Assembly: GCA_947307375.1 (NCBI GenBank)
Contig: CAMZIX010000022.1
Span: 1-13,752, forward strand
DNA: 13,752 bases
Direction: 5' to 3'
From: an uncultured Clostridia bacterium
Lineage (GTDB): Bacteria; Bacillota_A; Clostridia; Oscillospirales; Oscillospiraceae
The position numbers were made by a program, and so were the translations under genes. Numbering within the stretch: the stretch's first letter is position 1; the number at the start of each line of letters is the position of its first letter. The notes under the pieces are model-generated. The model searched no databases. It was not told where the DNA came from and worked only from the letters and a program-made list of their open reading frames with translations. Below are positions 1-5,666 of this stretch, piece after piece.

Positions 1-638
1 GCAACCTCAAGCTGATGAACGCCCAGAAGATCGCGCAGGCGGCCTTCATCGTCTGTCTCGGTCTGGACGCCTCCGCCGAAGAGCTGGGCCTCAAGGGTTA
101 CGACACCTTCCTGCGCAGCAACCCGGACAATCACCAGCAGTACCTCGCCTGCGACAGCATCGAGACCCACAAGGACTTCTCCTGCACTGTGCTCACCAAC
201 GCGATTCCCGACGCGGCCGGCAAAGGCCGGGCCTTCATCCAGTTCTCCAAGTTCTACACCGGCGATCCCTTCGCCGAGGTGTCTGAAGAGGAGTACTTCA
301 AGGTCAAGGACCGCATCGCCCGCGAGTGCGTGGAGCGCTACGAGGCCGTCACCGGCTGTCGGCTGCAGGGGCACATCGAGGAGATCGTCGTCGCCTCCCC
401 CGTGACCTGGGCGCGCTATCTCGGCACGCCGCGCGGCGACGTCTACGGCTATGAGCCGGCGACCTGGGACGGCATGTTCCCGCGCGTGCAGACCGGCCAC
501 AAGGACGACTACACCGTGGAGGGTCTCCGCTTCGTCGGCGGGCACGGCACCCAGATGGACGGTTACTCCCAGGCCTACCTGTCCGGTGCGGAGCAGGCGC
601 GCTACATGCTCCTGGACATGAAGAAGGAGGGCAAATAA
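1..638 (+). CDS. CrtI/phytoene-desaturase-like FAD-dependent oxidoreductase, C-terminal part
   Basis: The reading frame is open from the first complete codon (base 3, N-L-K-L-M) to TAA at 636-638, so this is the last ~211 residues of a protein whose N-terminal dinucleotide-binding fold lies outside the window. The ATG at base 15 is internal, not a start. The visible part matches the C-terminus of the phytoene desaturase / carotenoid isomerase / retinol saturase group. Counting from that internal Met, there is an 'SPVTWARYLGTPRGDVYGYEP' type segment near 128-147, and a final FAD-contact segment, GLRFVGGHGTQMDGY at 170-184, followed by SGAEQARYMLL. Family members desaturate, isomerise or saturate polyene or ring substrates. 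The substrate here cannot be read from sequence. The stop lies one base before the start of the NAD(P)H/2Fe-2S reductase, so the two are translationally linked and probably partners. Family is fairly secure; reaction unknown. Confidence 0.8.
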   Translation, partial: NLKLMNAQKIAQAAFIVCLGLDASAEELGLKGYDTFLRSNPDNHQQYLACDSIETHKDFSCTVLTNAIPDAAGKGRAFIQFSKFYTGDPFAEVSEEEYFKVKDRIARECVERYEAVTGCRLQGHIEEIVVASPVTWARYLGTPRGDVYGYEPATWDGMFPRVQTGHKDDYTVEGLRFVGGHGTQMDGYSQAYLSGAEQARYMLLDMKKEGK

Positions 639-639
639 G

Positions 640-1866
640 ATGGCGAAATATTACTATGACAAGAAGGCGCTCAAGGGCCTGACGCCCTTCCCCTTCCTCG
701 GCGAGGTCAAGACCCGCAACGCAATGATCGAAGCCGCGCCGACAACGCCTCCGAAATCCATCTACAATGCGAACATCCTCGCCCGGCGCCTGCATCCTTC
801 GGTGCAGCACTGCCGGATCGCAAAGGTCGTCGACCACGGGGACGCCAAGAGCTTCACCCTCGTGCCGGATGCGGAGAAAGGGACGAAGGAGCTGGCCTAC
901 TTCCGCGCCAGCCAGTATGTCTCGGTCGCTCTGAACATCGACGGAGCGCTGGTACACAAGCCCTATACCATCCGCTCCGGCCCGAAGGACGCCCTCGGCA
1001 CGGAGAACAACAGCTACACGCTGACGGTCAAGCGTACCGTTCCCGCCTATGCCTCGGCCTATATCCTGGACAACTGGAAGGAGGGCGACGCCGTCGACAT
1101 CTCCGGCCCGCTCGGCGATTTCTACTATCAGGACCTGCGGGACCGGAAGCATGTGATCGCCATCGCCGGCGGCTCCGGCATCACGCCCTTCTACTCCATG
1201 GCTCAGGCCATCGTGGACGGAATCGAGGACTTCAACATGACCATCCTCTACGGCTCCCGCACGGCCGACGGCATCCTGCTGAAGGAGGAGATCGAGACCC
1301 TGGCGGCGCAGAGCAGCGGCCGGGTCCGGGTGGTCCATGTCCTCTCCGACGAGGAAAAGCCCGGCTACGAGCACGGCTTCATCACCGCGGAGCTGATCCA
1401 GAAATACGCCCCGGTGGGCCTCTATTCCGTGTTCATGTGCGGCCCCAAGGCCATGTATGTCTTCGGCGAAGCGCAGTGCAAGCGCCTGGGTCTGCCCAAG
1501 CGGCTCTACCGCATGGAGATGTCCGGCGACTACATGGGGGCCGTCAACAACCCGGATTATCCCAAGGAGCAGATCGGCAAGGTCTACTCCCTCACCGTCG
1601 ACATCCGTGGCGAGAAGACCGTGATCCCCTGCAAGGCGGAGGAGAGCCTGCTCTGGGCGATGGAGCGCGCCGGGATCAAGGCCCCCGCGCACTGCCGGAG
1701 CGGCGAGTGCGGCTGGTGCCACTCGAGGCTGGTATCGGGAGAGGTGTACATTCCCGCGGAAGCGGACGGCCGACGCCTGGGCGACATCAAATTCAACTGG
1801 ATCCATCCCTGCGTCAGCTTCCCGCTGAGCGATATCGAGCTCGGCGTGTTCCCGACAGCGGATTAA
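640..1866 (+). CDS. NAD(P)H-FAD reductase with C-terminal [2Fe-2S] ferredoxin domain
   Basis: This 408-residue protein would move electrons from NAD(P)H through FAD to a plant-type [2Fe-2S] cluster. After a ~55-residue extension comes a ferredoxin-reductase-type FAD domain (about 56-165) with KPYTIRS at 107-113 in place of the usual RxYS flavin motif. The NAD(P)-binding domain (about 170-300) has GGSGITPF at 177-184 and MCGP at 266-269. The ferredoxin domain (about 315-408) has cluster cysteines C352, C357, C360 and C391, spaced C-x4-C-x2-C-x30-C. The start is ATG 640, preceded by AAGGAGG inside the end of the upstream gene. The domain order is that of oxygenase and desaturase reductase components. 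In a probable anaerobe the natural acceptor is likely the adjacent FAD oxidoreductase, which is inference from the one-base gap. A hairpin terminator follows. Confidence 0.88.
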   Translation: MAKYYYDKKALKGLTPFPFLGEVKTRNAMIEAAPTTPPKSIYNANILARRLHPSVQHCRIAKVVDHGDAKSFTLVPDAEKGTKELAYFRASQYVSVALNIDGALVHKPYTIRSGPKDALGTENNSYTLTVKRTVPAYASAYILDNWKEGDAVDISGPLGDFYYQDLRDRKHVIAIAGGSGITPFYSMAQAIVDGIEDFNMTILYGSRTADGILLKEEIETLAAQSSGRVRVVHVLSDEEKPGYEHGFITAELIQKYAPVGLYSVFMCGPKAMYVFGEAQCKRLGLPKRLYRMEMSGDYMGAVNNPDYPKEQIGKVYSLTVDIRGEKTVIPCKAEESLLWAMERAGIKAPAHCRSGECGWCHSRLVSGEVYIPAEADGRRLGDIKFNWIHPCVSFPLSDIELGVFPTAD

Positions 1867-1923
1867 GCGCGGGAAGCCGTATCGTACGCCGAACAAGTCC
1901 AAGGCATCTTTACAGACGACACG

Positions 1924-1954
1924 AAAGCAGTCCGGCCTTATGCCGGGCTGCTTT
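1924..1954 (+). terminator. Intrinsic terminator after the redox pair
   Basis: AAAGCAGTCCGGC (1924-1936) pairs with GCCGGGCTGCTTT (1942-1954), with one T-G wobble and a CTTAT loop. The T run is only three bases, so it may be moderate in strength. A second small hairpin (GCAGG 1967-1971 with CCTGC 1978-1982) follows. Confidence 0.7.
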
Positions 1955-1998
1955 CCCATAGAAAGGGCAGGCTCCGCCCTGCGGCAAATATCCTCGTC

Positions 1999-2010
1999 AA
2001 GATTAATCTT
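1999..2010. repeat. 12-bp AT-rich perfect palindrome upstream of lipoprotein promoter
   Basis: AAGATTAATCTT is a perfect inverted repeat ending 22 bp before the -35 box of the downstream promoter. A partial repeat of one arm (ATCTTTT) follows at 2015-2021. It could be an activator or repressor site. A few 12-bp palindromes are expected by chance in a window this size, so only its AT-rich content and position make it notable. Confidence 0.35.
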
Positions 2011-2032
2011 TCTTATCTTTTGTTCTGCTCTC

Positions 2033-2061
2033 TTGAAATTATGCCAGGCAGCGGATATAAT
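2033..2061 (+). promoter_or_regulatory. Sigma-A type promoter for the 2095 lipoprotein
   Basis: TTGAAA (2033-2038), 17-bp spacer, TATAAT (2056-2061). The expected transcription start is near 2068, about 27 nt before the ATG at 2095. This placement rules out in-frame starts further upstream, such as ATG 2020 or 2041. Confidence 0.8.
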
Positions 2062-2081
2062 TCTCGGCGTATCAAGCGAAT

Positions 2082-2086
2082 GGAGG
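2082..2086 (+). promoter_or_regulatory. Ribosome binding site that fixes the start at 2095
   Basis: GGAGG lies 8 nt before ATG 2095. It also overlaps the ATG at 2080 and sits only 2 nt before the ATG at 2089, so neither of those can use it. The start at 2095 is therefore preferred. Confidence 0.75.
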
Positions 2087-2094
2087 AAATGAAA

Positions 2095-2829
2095 ATGGTA
2101 AAAAGAAAACAGATTCCCGCGATATCCGCCGCCCTTGCGCTGGCTTTGCTGCTGACGGCCGTGCTCTGCGGCTGCAGCAGGAGCACGGCCGCTCCGGAGC
2201 CGACCGCGCCTGCTGCGAATGTCGATTCCGTCTCTCCGGAGGAACCGGCCGAAGCTCCCGCCGACGAGACGGAATCCGTCGGTCAGACCGAGCCGCCCGC
2301 TGCTGAGCCCGAAGTCGGAAGGCAGGACGGCGAACGCTTCGAGGCGGTCATCATCCTCGAGGGCATGGAGGAGACCGTTCAATACGAGCATGTTCGGAAC
2401 GATGCGCTCGGCTTTGAGATGGACTACGACTACGAATCCTTCGCTCGGCACAGCGAGTCGGACCGCGAGCGCTTTGTCTCCGTCTGGGACGACGCCGCGA
2501 ATCCAGAAAACTATCTCGAGGTGACGCGCAGCTCTGAGGACGCCGAAGCCGCCGCCGCGGCCATCAGCGCGGAGCTTTCCGAGAAGTATGAGATCAGCCG
2601 GGACGATGCATTCATGCTTGAACGCGCGGGCAAGTGCATCCGGATCGACGCATCTGCGGACGTCGGCGGCAAAACCATGCCCGATCATCTCCAGATGGTG
2701 TATATCATCCCCGCGGACGACGGCTGCCTCATTGCCACGGCCCACTATGCCATCGAAGGCTCCGAGGGCTTTGGGCGTCGCTTCCATTATTTTATGGACA
2801 GCTTCACGGTCATTGCCCGCCAGGGATAA
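2095..2829 (+). CDS. Lipoprotein of unknown function
   Basis: This is a 244-residue exported lipoprotein whose function I do not recognise. The N-terminus has a basic start (MVKRKQ), a hydrophobic core (9-24) and lipobox L-C-G-C with lipid-modified Cys27. Residues 28-80 form a Pro/Ala/Glu-rich acidic tether, followed by one compact domain (about 81-244). That domain has a strand-rich start containing EGMEETVQYE (89-98), an LGFEMDYDYESF segment (105-116), an Ala-rich helix (149-163), and further strands ending in FMDSFTVIARQG. Cys181 and Cys211 could form a disulfide, though this is only a possibility. Clostridial genomes often carry lipoproteins with a similar 'EGMEE' strand followed by a globular domain, without assigned function. 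It has its own promoter and terminator, so it is monocistronic. Start chosen from the promoter and GGAGG. Confidence 0.85.
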   Translation: MVKRKQIPAISAALALALLLTAVLCGCSRSTAAPEPTAPAANVDSVSPEEPAEAPADETESVGQTEPPAAEPEVGRQDGERFEAVIILEGMEETVQYEHVRNDALGFEMDYDYESFARHSESDRERFVSVWDDAANPENYLEVTRSSEDAEAAAAAISAELSEKYEISRDDAFMLERAGKCIRIDASADVGGKTMPDHLQMVYIIPADDGCLIATAHYAIEGSEGFGRRFHYFMDSFTVIARQG

Positions 2830-2859
2830 CAAGCGCTCTGTTGGCGCATCGGCACATCC

Positions 2860-2892
2860 GTCCCGAAATCCTTGTGATTTCGGGACTTTTTT
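2860..2892 (+). terminator. Strong intrinsic terminator of the 2095 lipoprotein
   Basis: GTCCCGAAATC (2860-2870) pairs perfectly with GATTTCGGGAC (2876-2886) around a CTTGT loop, and six T follow (2887-2892). Confidence 0.92.
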
Positions 2893-2944
2893 CGCCCGGC
2901 GCCGCTGATTTGCATTTTTTCTGAGGAAAGCTGCGGCTTCGCCT

Positions 2945-2973
2945 TGAGAAATCCGCTCGTTTTTGATATAAAA
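2945..2973 (+). promoter_or_regulatory. Promoter of the PHP phosphoesterase gene
   Basis: TTGAGA (2945-2950), 17-bp spacer, TATAAA (2968-2973) within an AT-rich stretch that continues to about 2992. The predicted start near 2980 gives a ~52-nt leader. Confidence 0.65.
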
Positions 2974-3031
2974 TTAATATAAGCATCTTCCCTTTCGAAC
3001 GGAACGCAACGCAGAGCATGAGGATAACAGC

Positions 3032-3904
3032 GTGAAAGAACTGAAAAAAATAGACCTGCATATGCACTCCACGGTTTCAGACGGGACCGACACTCCGGAA
3101 GAGCTCCTCGCCGGCGTAAAGGAGGCCGGCATCGGGCTCTTTGCGCTGACGGATCACGACGCGGTCAAAGGCTGCCTGCTCCTTCGTCAGATCCTGAAGC
3201 CGGGCGATCCGCAGTTTTTGACGGGCGTGGAGTTTTCCTGCCGGGACAAAGAGGGGCAATACCATATCCTCGGTTACGGCTATGACCCCGAAGCGGCGTC
3301 GGTCCGGGATCTGGTGGAAAAAGGGCACAGCATCCGGATGAACAAGGTAACCGCCCGGCTGGAGCTTTTGAAGTCGATGTTCGGCTTCACCTTCCCGAAG
3401 GAGGAGGTCCTGGAGCTTTTGTCACAGGACAACCCGGGGAAGCCGCATATCGCAAACCTGATGGTGAAATACGACTATGCCAGGTCCAAAGAAGAGGCCA
3501 TCAAGGAATATCTCAACAAGCTGCGGGTACAGTTCGGGTACCTGAGCCCGGAGGAAGCCATCGCGGGCATTCTCGCGGGCGGAGGGATCCCCGTGCTGGC
3601 GCATCCGCTCTACGGCAACGGCGACCAACTGATCCTGGGCGAAGATATGGACCGTCGGCTCCGCCGCCTGAAGGACTTCGGGCTCCGCGGCGTGGAGGCC
3701 TTTTACTCGGGCTTTACCGGCCGCATGATCCGCAGCATGTTGAGCTTTGCGGATCAATACGACCTGTTCGTCACCGCCGGCAGCGATTATCACGGAAAAA
3801 ACAAGCTGGTCGTGCTGGGCGATACGGGTCTCGAGCCCGGAGAGGAGTACCCGGAACGACTGCGCCGGTTTCTGGAAGCATTACCATCCGTACAGCCGCT
3901 TTGA
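3032..3904 (+). CDS. PHP-domain metal-dependent phosphoesterase
   Basis: This 290-residue PHP (polymerase and histidinol phosphatase) protein resembles the YciV/RnaAM group, which remove phosphate from nucleoside 3',5'-bisphosphates or short RNA 5' ends. The metal site is complete: HxH at His10 and His12 in DLHMHST, Asp17, TDHD at 40-43, Glu67, His78, His139, His191 in the AHP motif, and Asp252/His254 in SDYHG. The helical insert at 95-175 is typical of the family. Length matches family members of about 280-290 residues. It starts at GTG 3032 with AGGA 7 nt upstream; the nearby ATG at 3018 is out of frame and soon stops. The gene has its own promoter and terminator, so no partner is indicated. 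Exact substrate is inferred from family only. Confidence 0.9.
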   Translation: MKELKKIDLHMHSTVSDGTDTPEELLAGVKEAGIGLFALTDHDAVKGCLLLRQILKPGDPQFLTGVEFSCRDKEGQYHILGYGYDPEAASVRDLVEKGHSIRMNKVTARLELLKSMFGFTFPKEEVLELLSQDNPGKPHIANLMVKYDYARSKEEAIKEYLNKLRVQFGYLSPEEAIAGILAGGGIPVLAHPLYGNGDQLILGEDMDRRLRRLKDFGLRGVEAFYSGFTGRMIRSMLSFADQYDLFVTAGSDYHGKNKLVVLGDTGLEPGEEYPERLRRFLEALPSVQPL

Positions 3905-3939
3905 ACCCGGTCGGCGCGAGCCCGCGTCTTTCTTCCTCC

Positions 3940-3975
3940 GATCATGCGGAGCGGGCGGAAACGATCCGCACGATC
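3940..3975. repeat. Imperfect inverted repeat after the PHP gene
   Basis: GATCATGCGGA (3940-3950) and TCCGCACGATC (3965-3975) pair at 10 of 11 positions around a 14-nt loop. No T run follows, so it is not a simple terminator. It may stabilise the 3' end of the PHP mRNA. Confidence 0.35.
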
Positions 3976-4045
3976 GCCTCCTCATGCCTTCTGCAGCAGG
4001 CAGGGCCTGTTTGCGCGGGAGCTCCGGCCGCTGCCGGATTGATGA

Positions 4046-4080
4046 AAAACCTCTCCTGTCCTTGTGACGGGAGAGGTTTT
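4046..4080 (+). terminator. Strong intrinsic terminator of the PHP gene
   Basis: The 15-bp stem of 4046-4060 with 4066-4080 (AAAACCTCTCC... with ...GGGAGAGGTTTT; one T-G wobble) closes a CTTGT loop. The stem base provides the T run. It lies about 140 nt after the PHP stop and ends 3 bp before the next promoter's -35 box. Confidence 0.88.
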
Positions 4081-4083
4081 CTG

Positions 4084-4112
4084 TTGCCTGCGTCCTCGCA
4101 TTATAGTATAAT
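4084..4112 (+). promoter_or_regulatory. Promoter of the small ORF / CAT-like / flavoprotein operon
   Basis: TTGCCT (4084-4089), 17-bp spacer, TATAAT (4107-4112). The predicted start near 4119 leaves a ~24-nt leader to ATG 4143 and ~173 nt to the CAT-like start. Confidence 0.75.
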
Positions 4113-4142
4113 GAAAACAGTTGATAATACGAGGCCTGGCGC

Positions 4143-4259
4143 ATGGGCATCCTGCTCTGCGGCGTCAGCCTCAACGGGCCGGTCCCCCCGGAATCCTTCT
4201 TCCGCGTCGAGACCGGTCTCTGCCTGCCGGAGACGCCGAAAGCCCACAAGGGCCGCTGA
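4143..4259 (+). CDS. 38-residue small ORF, possible leader peptide of the CAT-like gene
   Basis: ATG 4143 to TGA 4257-4259 encodes a 38-residue peptide beginning MGILLCGVSLNGP and ending PKAHKGR. I recognise no family. My count of G+C by codon position is 25/38, 19/38 and 35/38 (first, second, third), a strong coding pattern for a GC-rich genome. A weak ribosome site (GAGG, 4131-4134) lies 8 nt upstream. An in-frame stop at 4125-4127 means it cannot extend far upstream. It sits ~24 nt after the predicted transcription start and in a different frame from the CAT-like gene. It ends 4 nt before a hairpin that covers the CAT-like ribosome site, as in translational attenuators of antibiotic-resistance genes. 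It could instead be the N-terminal remnant of a degraded gene. Confidence 0.5.
   Translation: MGILLCGVSLNGPVPPESFFRVETGLCLPETPKAHKGR
4209..4220. repeat. 12-bp palindrome inside the small ORF
   Basis: GAGACCGGTCTC is a perfect palindrome. Its right arm (GTCTC, 4216-4220) could also pair with GAGAC at 4230-4234, allowing alternative short RNA pairings within the leader. It may be chance. Confidence 0.25.
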
Positions 4260-4263
4260 AAGC

Positions 4264-4283
4264 CTTCCGTCCGGGATCGGAGG
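4264..4283 (+). promoter_or_regulatory. Hairpin predicted to cover the CAT-like ribosome binding site
   Basis: CTTCCG (4264-4269) can pair with CGGAGG (4278-4283) in a 6-bp stem (one T-G wobble) with an 8-nt loop. This buries most of the GGAGGAG site (4279-4285) that lies 6 nt before ATG 4292. The left arm begins 4 nt after the small ORF's stop, so a ribosome on the last codons would be expected to open it. Confidence 0.4.
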
Positions 4284-4291
4284 AGAACGAA

Positions 4292-4942
4292 ATGAACTAC
4301 AAGGTCATCGACAAAGAGAACTATTACCGCAAGGGCGTGTTCCGCCATTTTACCGAGGACTGCAAATGCTCGACCTCGATGACGGCGCGCCTCGACGTGA
4401 CGGCGCTCGCCGCGTATTCCAAACGAACGAACACGAAATTCTACCTCAACTTCCTGTATCTCCTCTCCCGGGTCCTGAATTCGCGGGAGGATTACCGGAT
4501 GGGCTGGCTCTGGCAGACGGAGGAGCTGATCTGCTATGACGTGATCCATCCCACGCAGTACGTTTTTCACGAGGACACCGAGACCTGCACGCCTGTCTAC
4601 ACGGAATACTGCGAGGATTACGAACAGTTCTACGTCCTTGCTCTTCAGGATCTGGAGCGGGCAAAGCTGACGCGGGATTACGGACTGGACGCGGCCCGTC
4701 ACCCGAACTGGTTCGACGCCTCCTATCTCCCCTGGCTCTCCTACGATTCGCTGCACGTCGAGCTGCCGGACGGCTATCTGTACTTTTCCCCGATCGTCAA
4801 CTGGGGCGCCTATCGCGAGGAAAACGGCCGGCTACTGATGCCGGTCAGCGTCCGCCTCAATCACGCGATCGCCGACGGCTACCTCGTCGCGCTGGTCTTC
4901 CGCCTGCTGCAGCGGGAGATCGAACGCTTCACGCAGCAATAA
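4292..4942 (+). CDS. Chloramphenicol acetyltransferase-like (type A CAT family) enzyme
   Basis: At 216 residues this matches the ~213-220 residues of trimeric type A chloramphenicol O-acetyltransferases, and it aligns along its whole length from the N-terminal NYYRKGVF segment (10-17). The catalytic motif is NHAIADGY (190-197): His191 is the general base and Asp195 the structural Asp, equivalent to His195 and Asp199 of CAT-III. Ser153 in SYDSLH fits the oxyanion-stabilising Ser148, and Arg13 fits the Arg paired with the Asp. The usual double His (HHAVCDG) is NHAIADG here, and the C-terminal FHVARF is YLVALVF. It probably transfers acetyl from acetyl-CoA to a hydroxyl. Chloramphenicol is a plausible but unproven acceptor, since many CAT-like proteins in Clostridia are untested. 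Start ATG 4292 follows GGAGGAG. A flavoprotein gene follows after 37 nt. Confidence 0.88.
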   Translation: MNYKVIDKENYYRKGVFRHFTEDCKCSTSMTARLDVTALAAYSKRTNTKFYLNFLYLLSRVLNSREDYRMGWLWQTEELICYDVIHPTQYVFHEDTETCTPVYTEYCEDYEQFYVLALQDLERAKLTRDYGLDAARHPNWFDASYLPWLSYDSLHVELPDGYLYFSPIVNWGAYREENGRLLMPVSVRLNHAIADGYLVALVFRLLQREIERFTQQ

Positions 4943-4979
4943 ACACCCCTTATCCAGAGAAAGAAAAGGAGACGATCCC

Positions 4980-5609
4980 ATGGCACTCAAGGTCCTGCTG
5001 CTCAACGGCAGCCCCCGCGAACACGGCTGCACCGCGCGGGCGCTGGAGGAGATCATCCGCACGCTGAACGAAGAGGGCGTCGAGACGACCCTGCTGCAGA
5101 TCGGCAAAGAAGCGGTGCGCGGCTGCGTCGCCTGCGGCTTCTGTCACAAAAACGGCCGCTGCGTCTTTGACGACAGGGTCAACGAGGCGGCCCGGCTCTT
5201 TGAAGAGGCGGACGGGCTCATCGTCGGCAGCCCCGTCTATTACGGCTCGCCCAACGGCAGCGTCCTGTCCTTCCTGGACCGCCTGTTCTACAGCAGCCGG
5301 TTTTCCAAGCACATGAAGGTCGGCGCCGCCGTCGTCAGCTGCCGCCGCGGCGGCAGCACCGCCTCCTTCGACGTGCTGAACAAGTACTTCACGATCTCCG
5401 GCATGCCTGTGGTCTCCAGCACCTACTGGAACCAGGTGCACGGCTTCTCCGCCGCGGACGTGGAAAAAGACCGGGAGGGCCTGCAGACGATGCGAAACCT
5501 CGCCCGCAACACGGCTTTTCTGATCAAAGCGATCGCCGCCGCCCGGGACGCGCAGGGCCTGCCCCTGCAGGAGCGCGGGGCATTCACCAGCTTCCCCGAC
5601 GGGAAATGA
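4980..5609 (+). CDS. Flavodoxin-fold iron-sulfur flavoprotein / NAD(P)H-dependent FMN reductase family
   Basis: This 209-residue protein belongs to the NADPH-dependent FMN reductase family. The FMN phosphate loop is NGSPREHGCTA (9-19) after a hydrophobic strand, and the second flavin loop is SPVYYGSPNG (84-93). Between them lies a compact cysteine motif, C49-x2-C52-x2-C55-x5-C61, which in the archaeal iron-sulfur flavoprotein group binds a [4Fe-4S] cluster. This points to an electron-transfer flavoprotein rather than a plain quinone reductase. Family members reduce flavins, quinones, nitro compounds or O2 species; the substrate here is unknown. AAGGAG (4966-4971) lies 8 nt before ATG 4980. 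The gene follows the CAT-like gene by 37 nt with no terminator between, so they are probably co-transcribed. Confidence 0.87.
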   Translation: MALKVLLLNGSPREHGCTARALEEIIRTLNEEGVETTLLQIGKEAVRGCVACGFCHKNGRCVFDDRVNEAARLFEEADGLIVGSPVYYGSPNGSVLSFLDRLFYSSRFSKHMKVGAAVVSCRRGGSTASFDVLNKYFTISGMPVVSSTYWNQVHGFSAADVEKDREGLQTMRNLARNTAFLIKAIAAARDAQGLPLQERGAFTSFPDGK

Positions 5610-5642
5610 TCCCTCGCACCCCTCCCCTTTGCGGAAAAACTG

Positions 5643-5666
5643 CCGGCGCACTTGATTTTGCGCCGG
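5643..5666. repeat. Inverted repeat around the antiporter -35 box
   Basis: CCGGCGCA (5643-5650) and TGCGCCGG (5659-5666) are perfect 8-bp arms with an 8-bp spacer that contains the -35 hexamer TTGATT. No T run follows on the plus strand, so as a terminator of the flavoprotein gene it would be weak. The geometry also fits an operator for a dimeric repressor. Confidence 0.5.

Larger units (their letters stand above)
3905..4291. other. 387-bp region between PHP gene and CAT-like gene
   Basis: This gap holds an imperfect inverted repeat (3940-3975), the PHP terminator (4046-4080), a promoter (4084-4112), a 38-codon small ORF (4143-4259) and a hairpin over the CAT-like gene's ribosome binding site (4264-4283). 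Nothing recognisable lies in 3976-4045. Confidence 0.7.

Noticed and set aside
2020..2094. Upstream in-frame starts (2020, 2041, 2080, 2089) for the lipoprotein
   Set aside because: 2020 and 2041 lie before the predicted transcription start, and 2080 and 2089 cannot use the GGAGG at 2082-2086. The signal peptide begins naturally at 2095.
349..2832. 827-codon minus-strand open frame
   Set aside because: It runs across two recognised plus-strand genes and their intergenic promoter and terminator, and it shows no domain or ribosome site.
2810..3067. 85-codon minus-strand frame between the lipoprotein and PHP genes
   Set aside because: It spans a plus-strand terminator and promoter, has no ribosome site and has a composition unlike the neighbours.
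3934..3943. TCCTCCGATC, complementary over 10 nt to the CAT-like ribosome site at 4275-4284
   Set aside because: It lies upstream of a strong terminator and of the operon's own promoter, so it would not be on the same transcript. Complements of ribosome sites also arise easily.
4121..4291. N-terminal extension of the CAT-like protein from TTG 4121
   Set aside because: The extension is Arg/Pro-rich and unlike any CAT. The good GGAGGAG site and family length support ATG 4292, and the other frame here carries the coding bias.
3901..4539. 212-codon plus-strand frame overlapping the PHP terminator and CAT-like gene
   Set aside because: It crosses a strong terminator and a promoter and is a frame shadow of the CAT-like gene at its 3' end.
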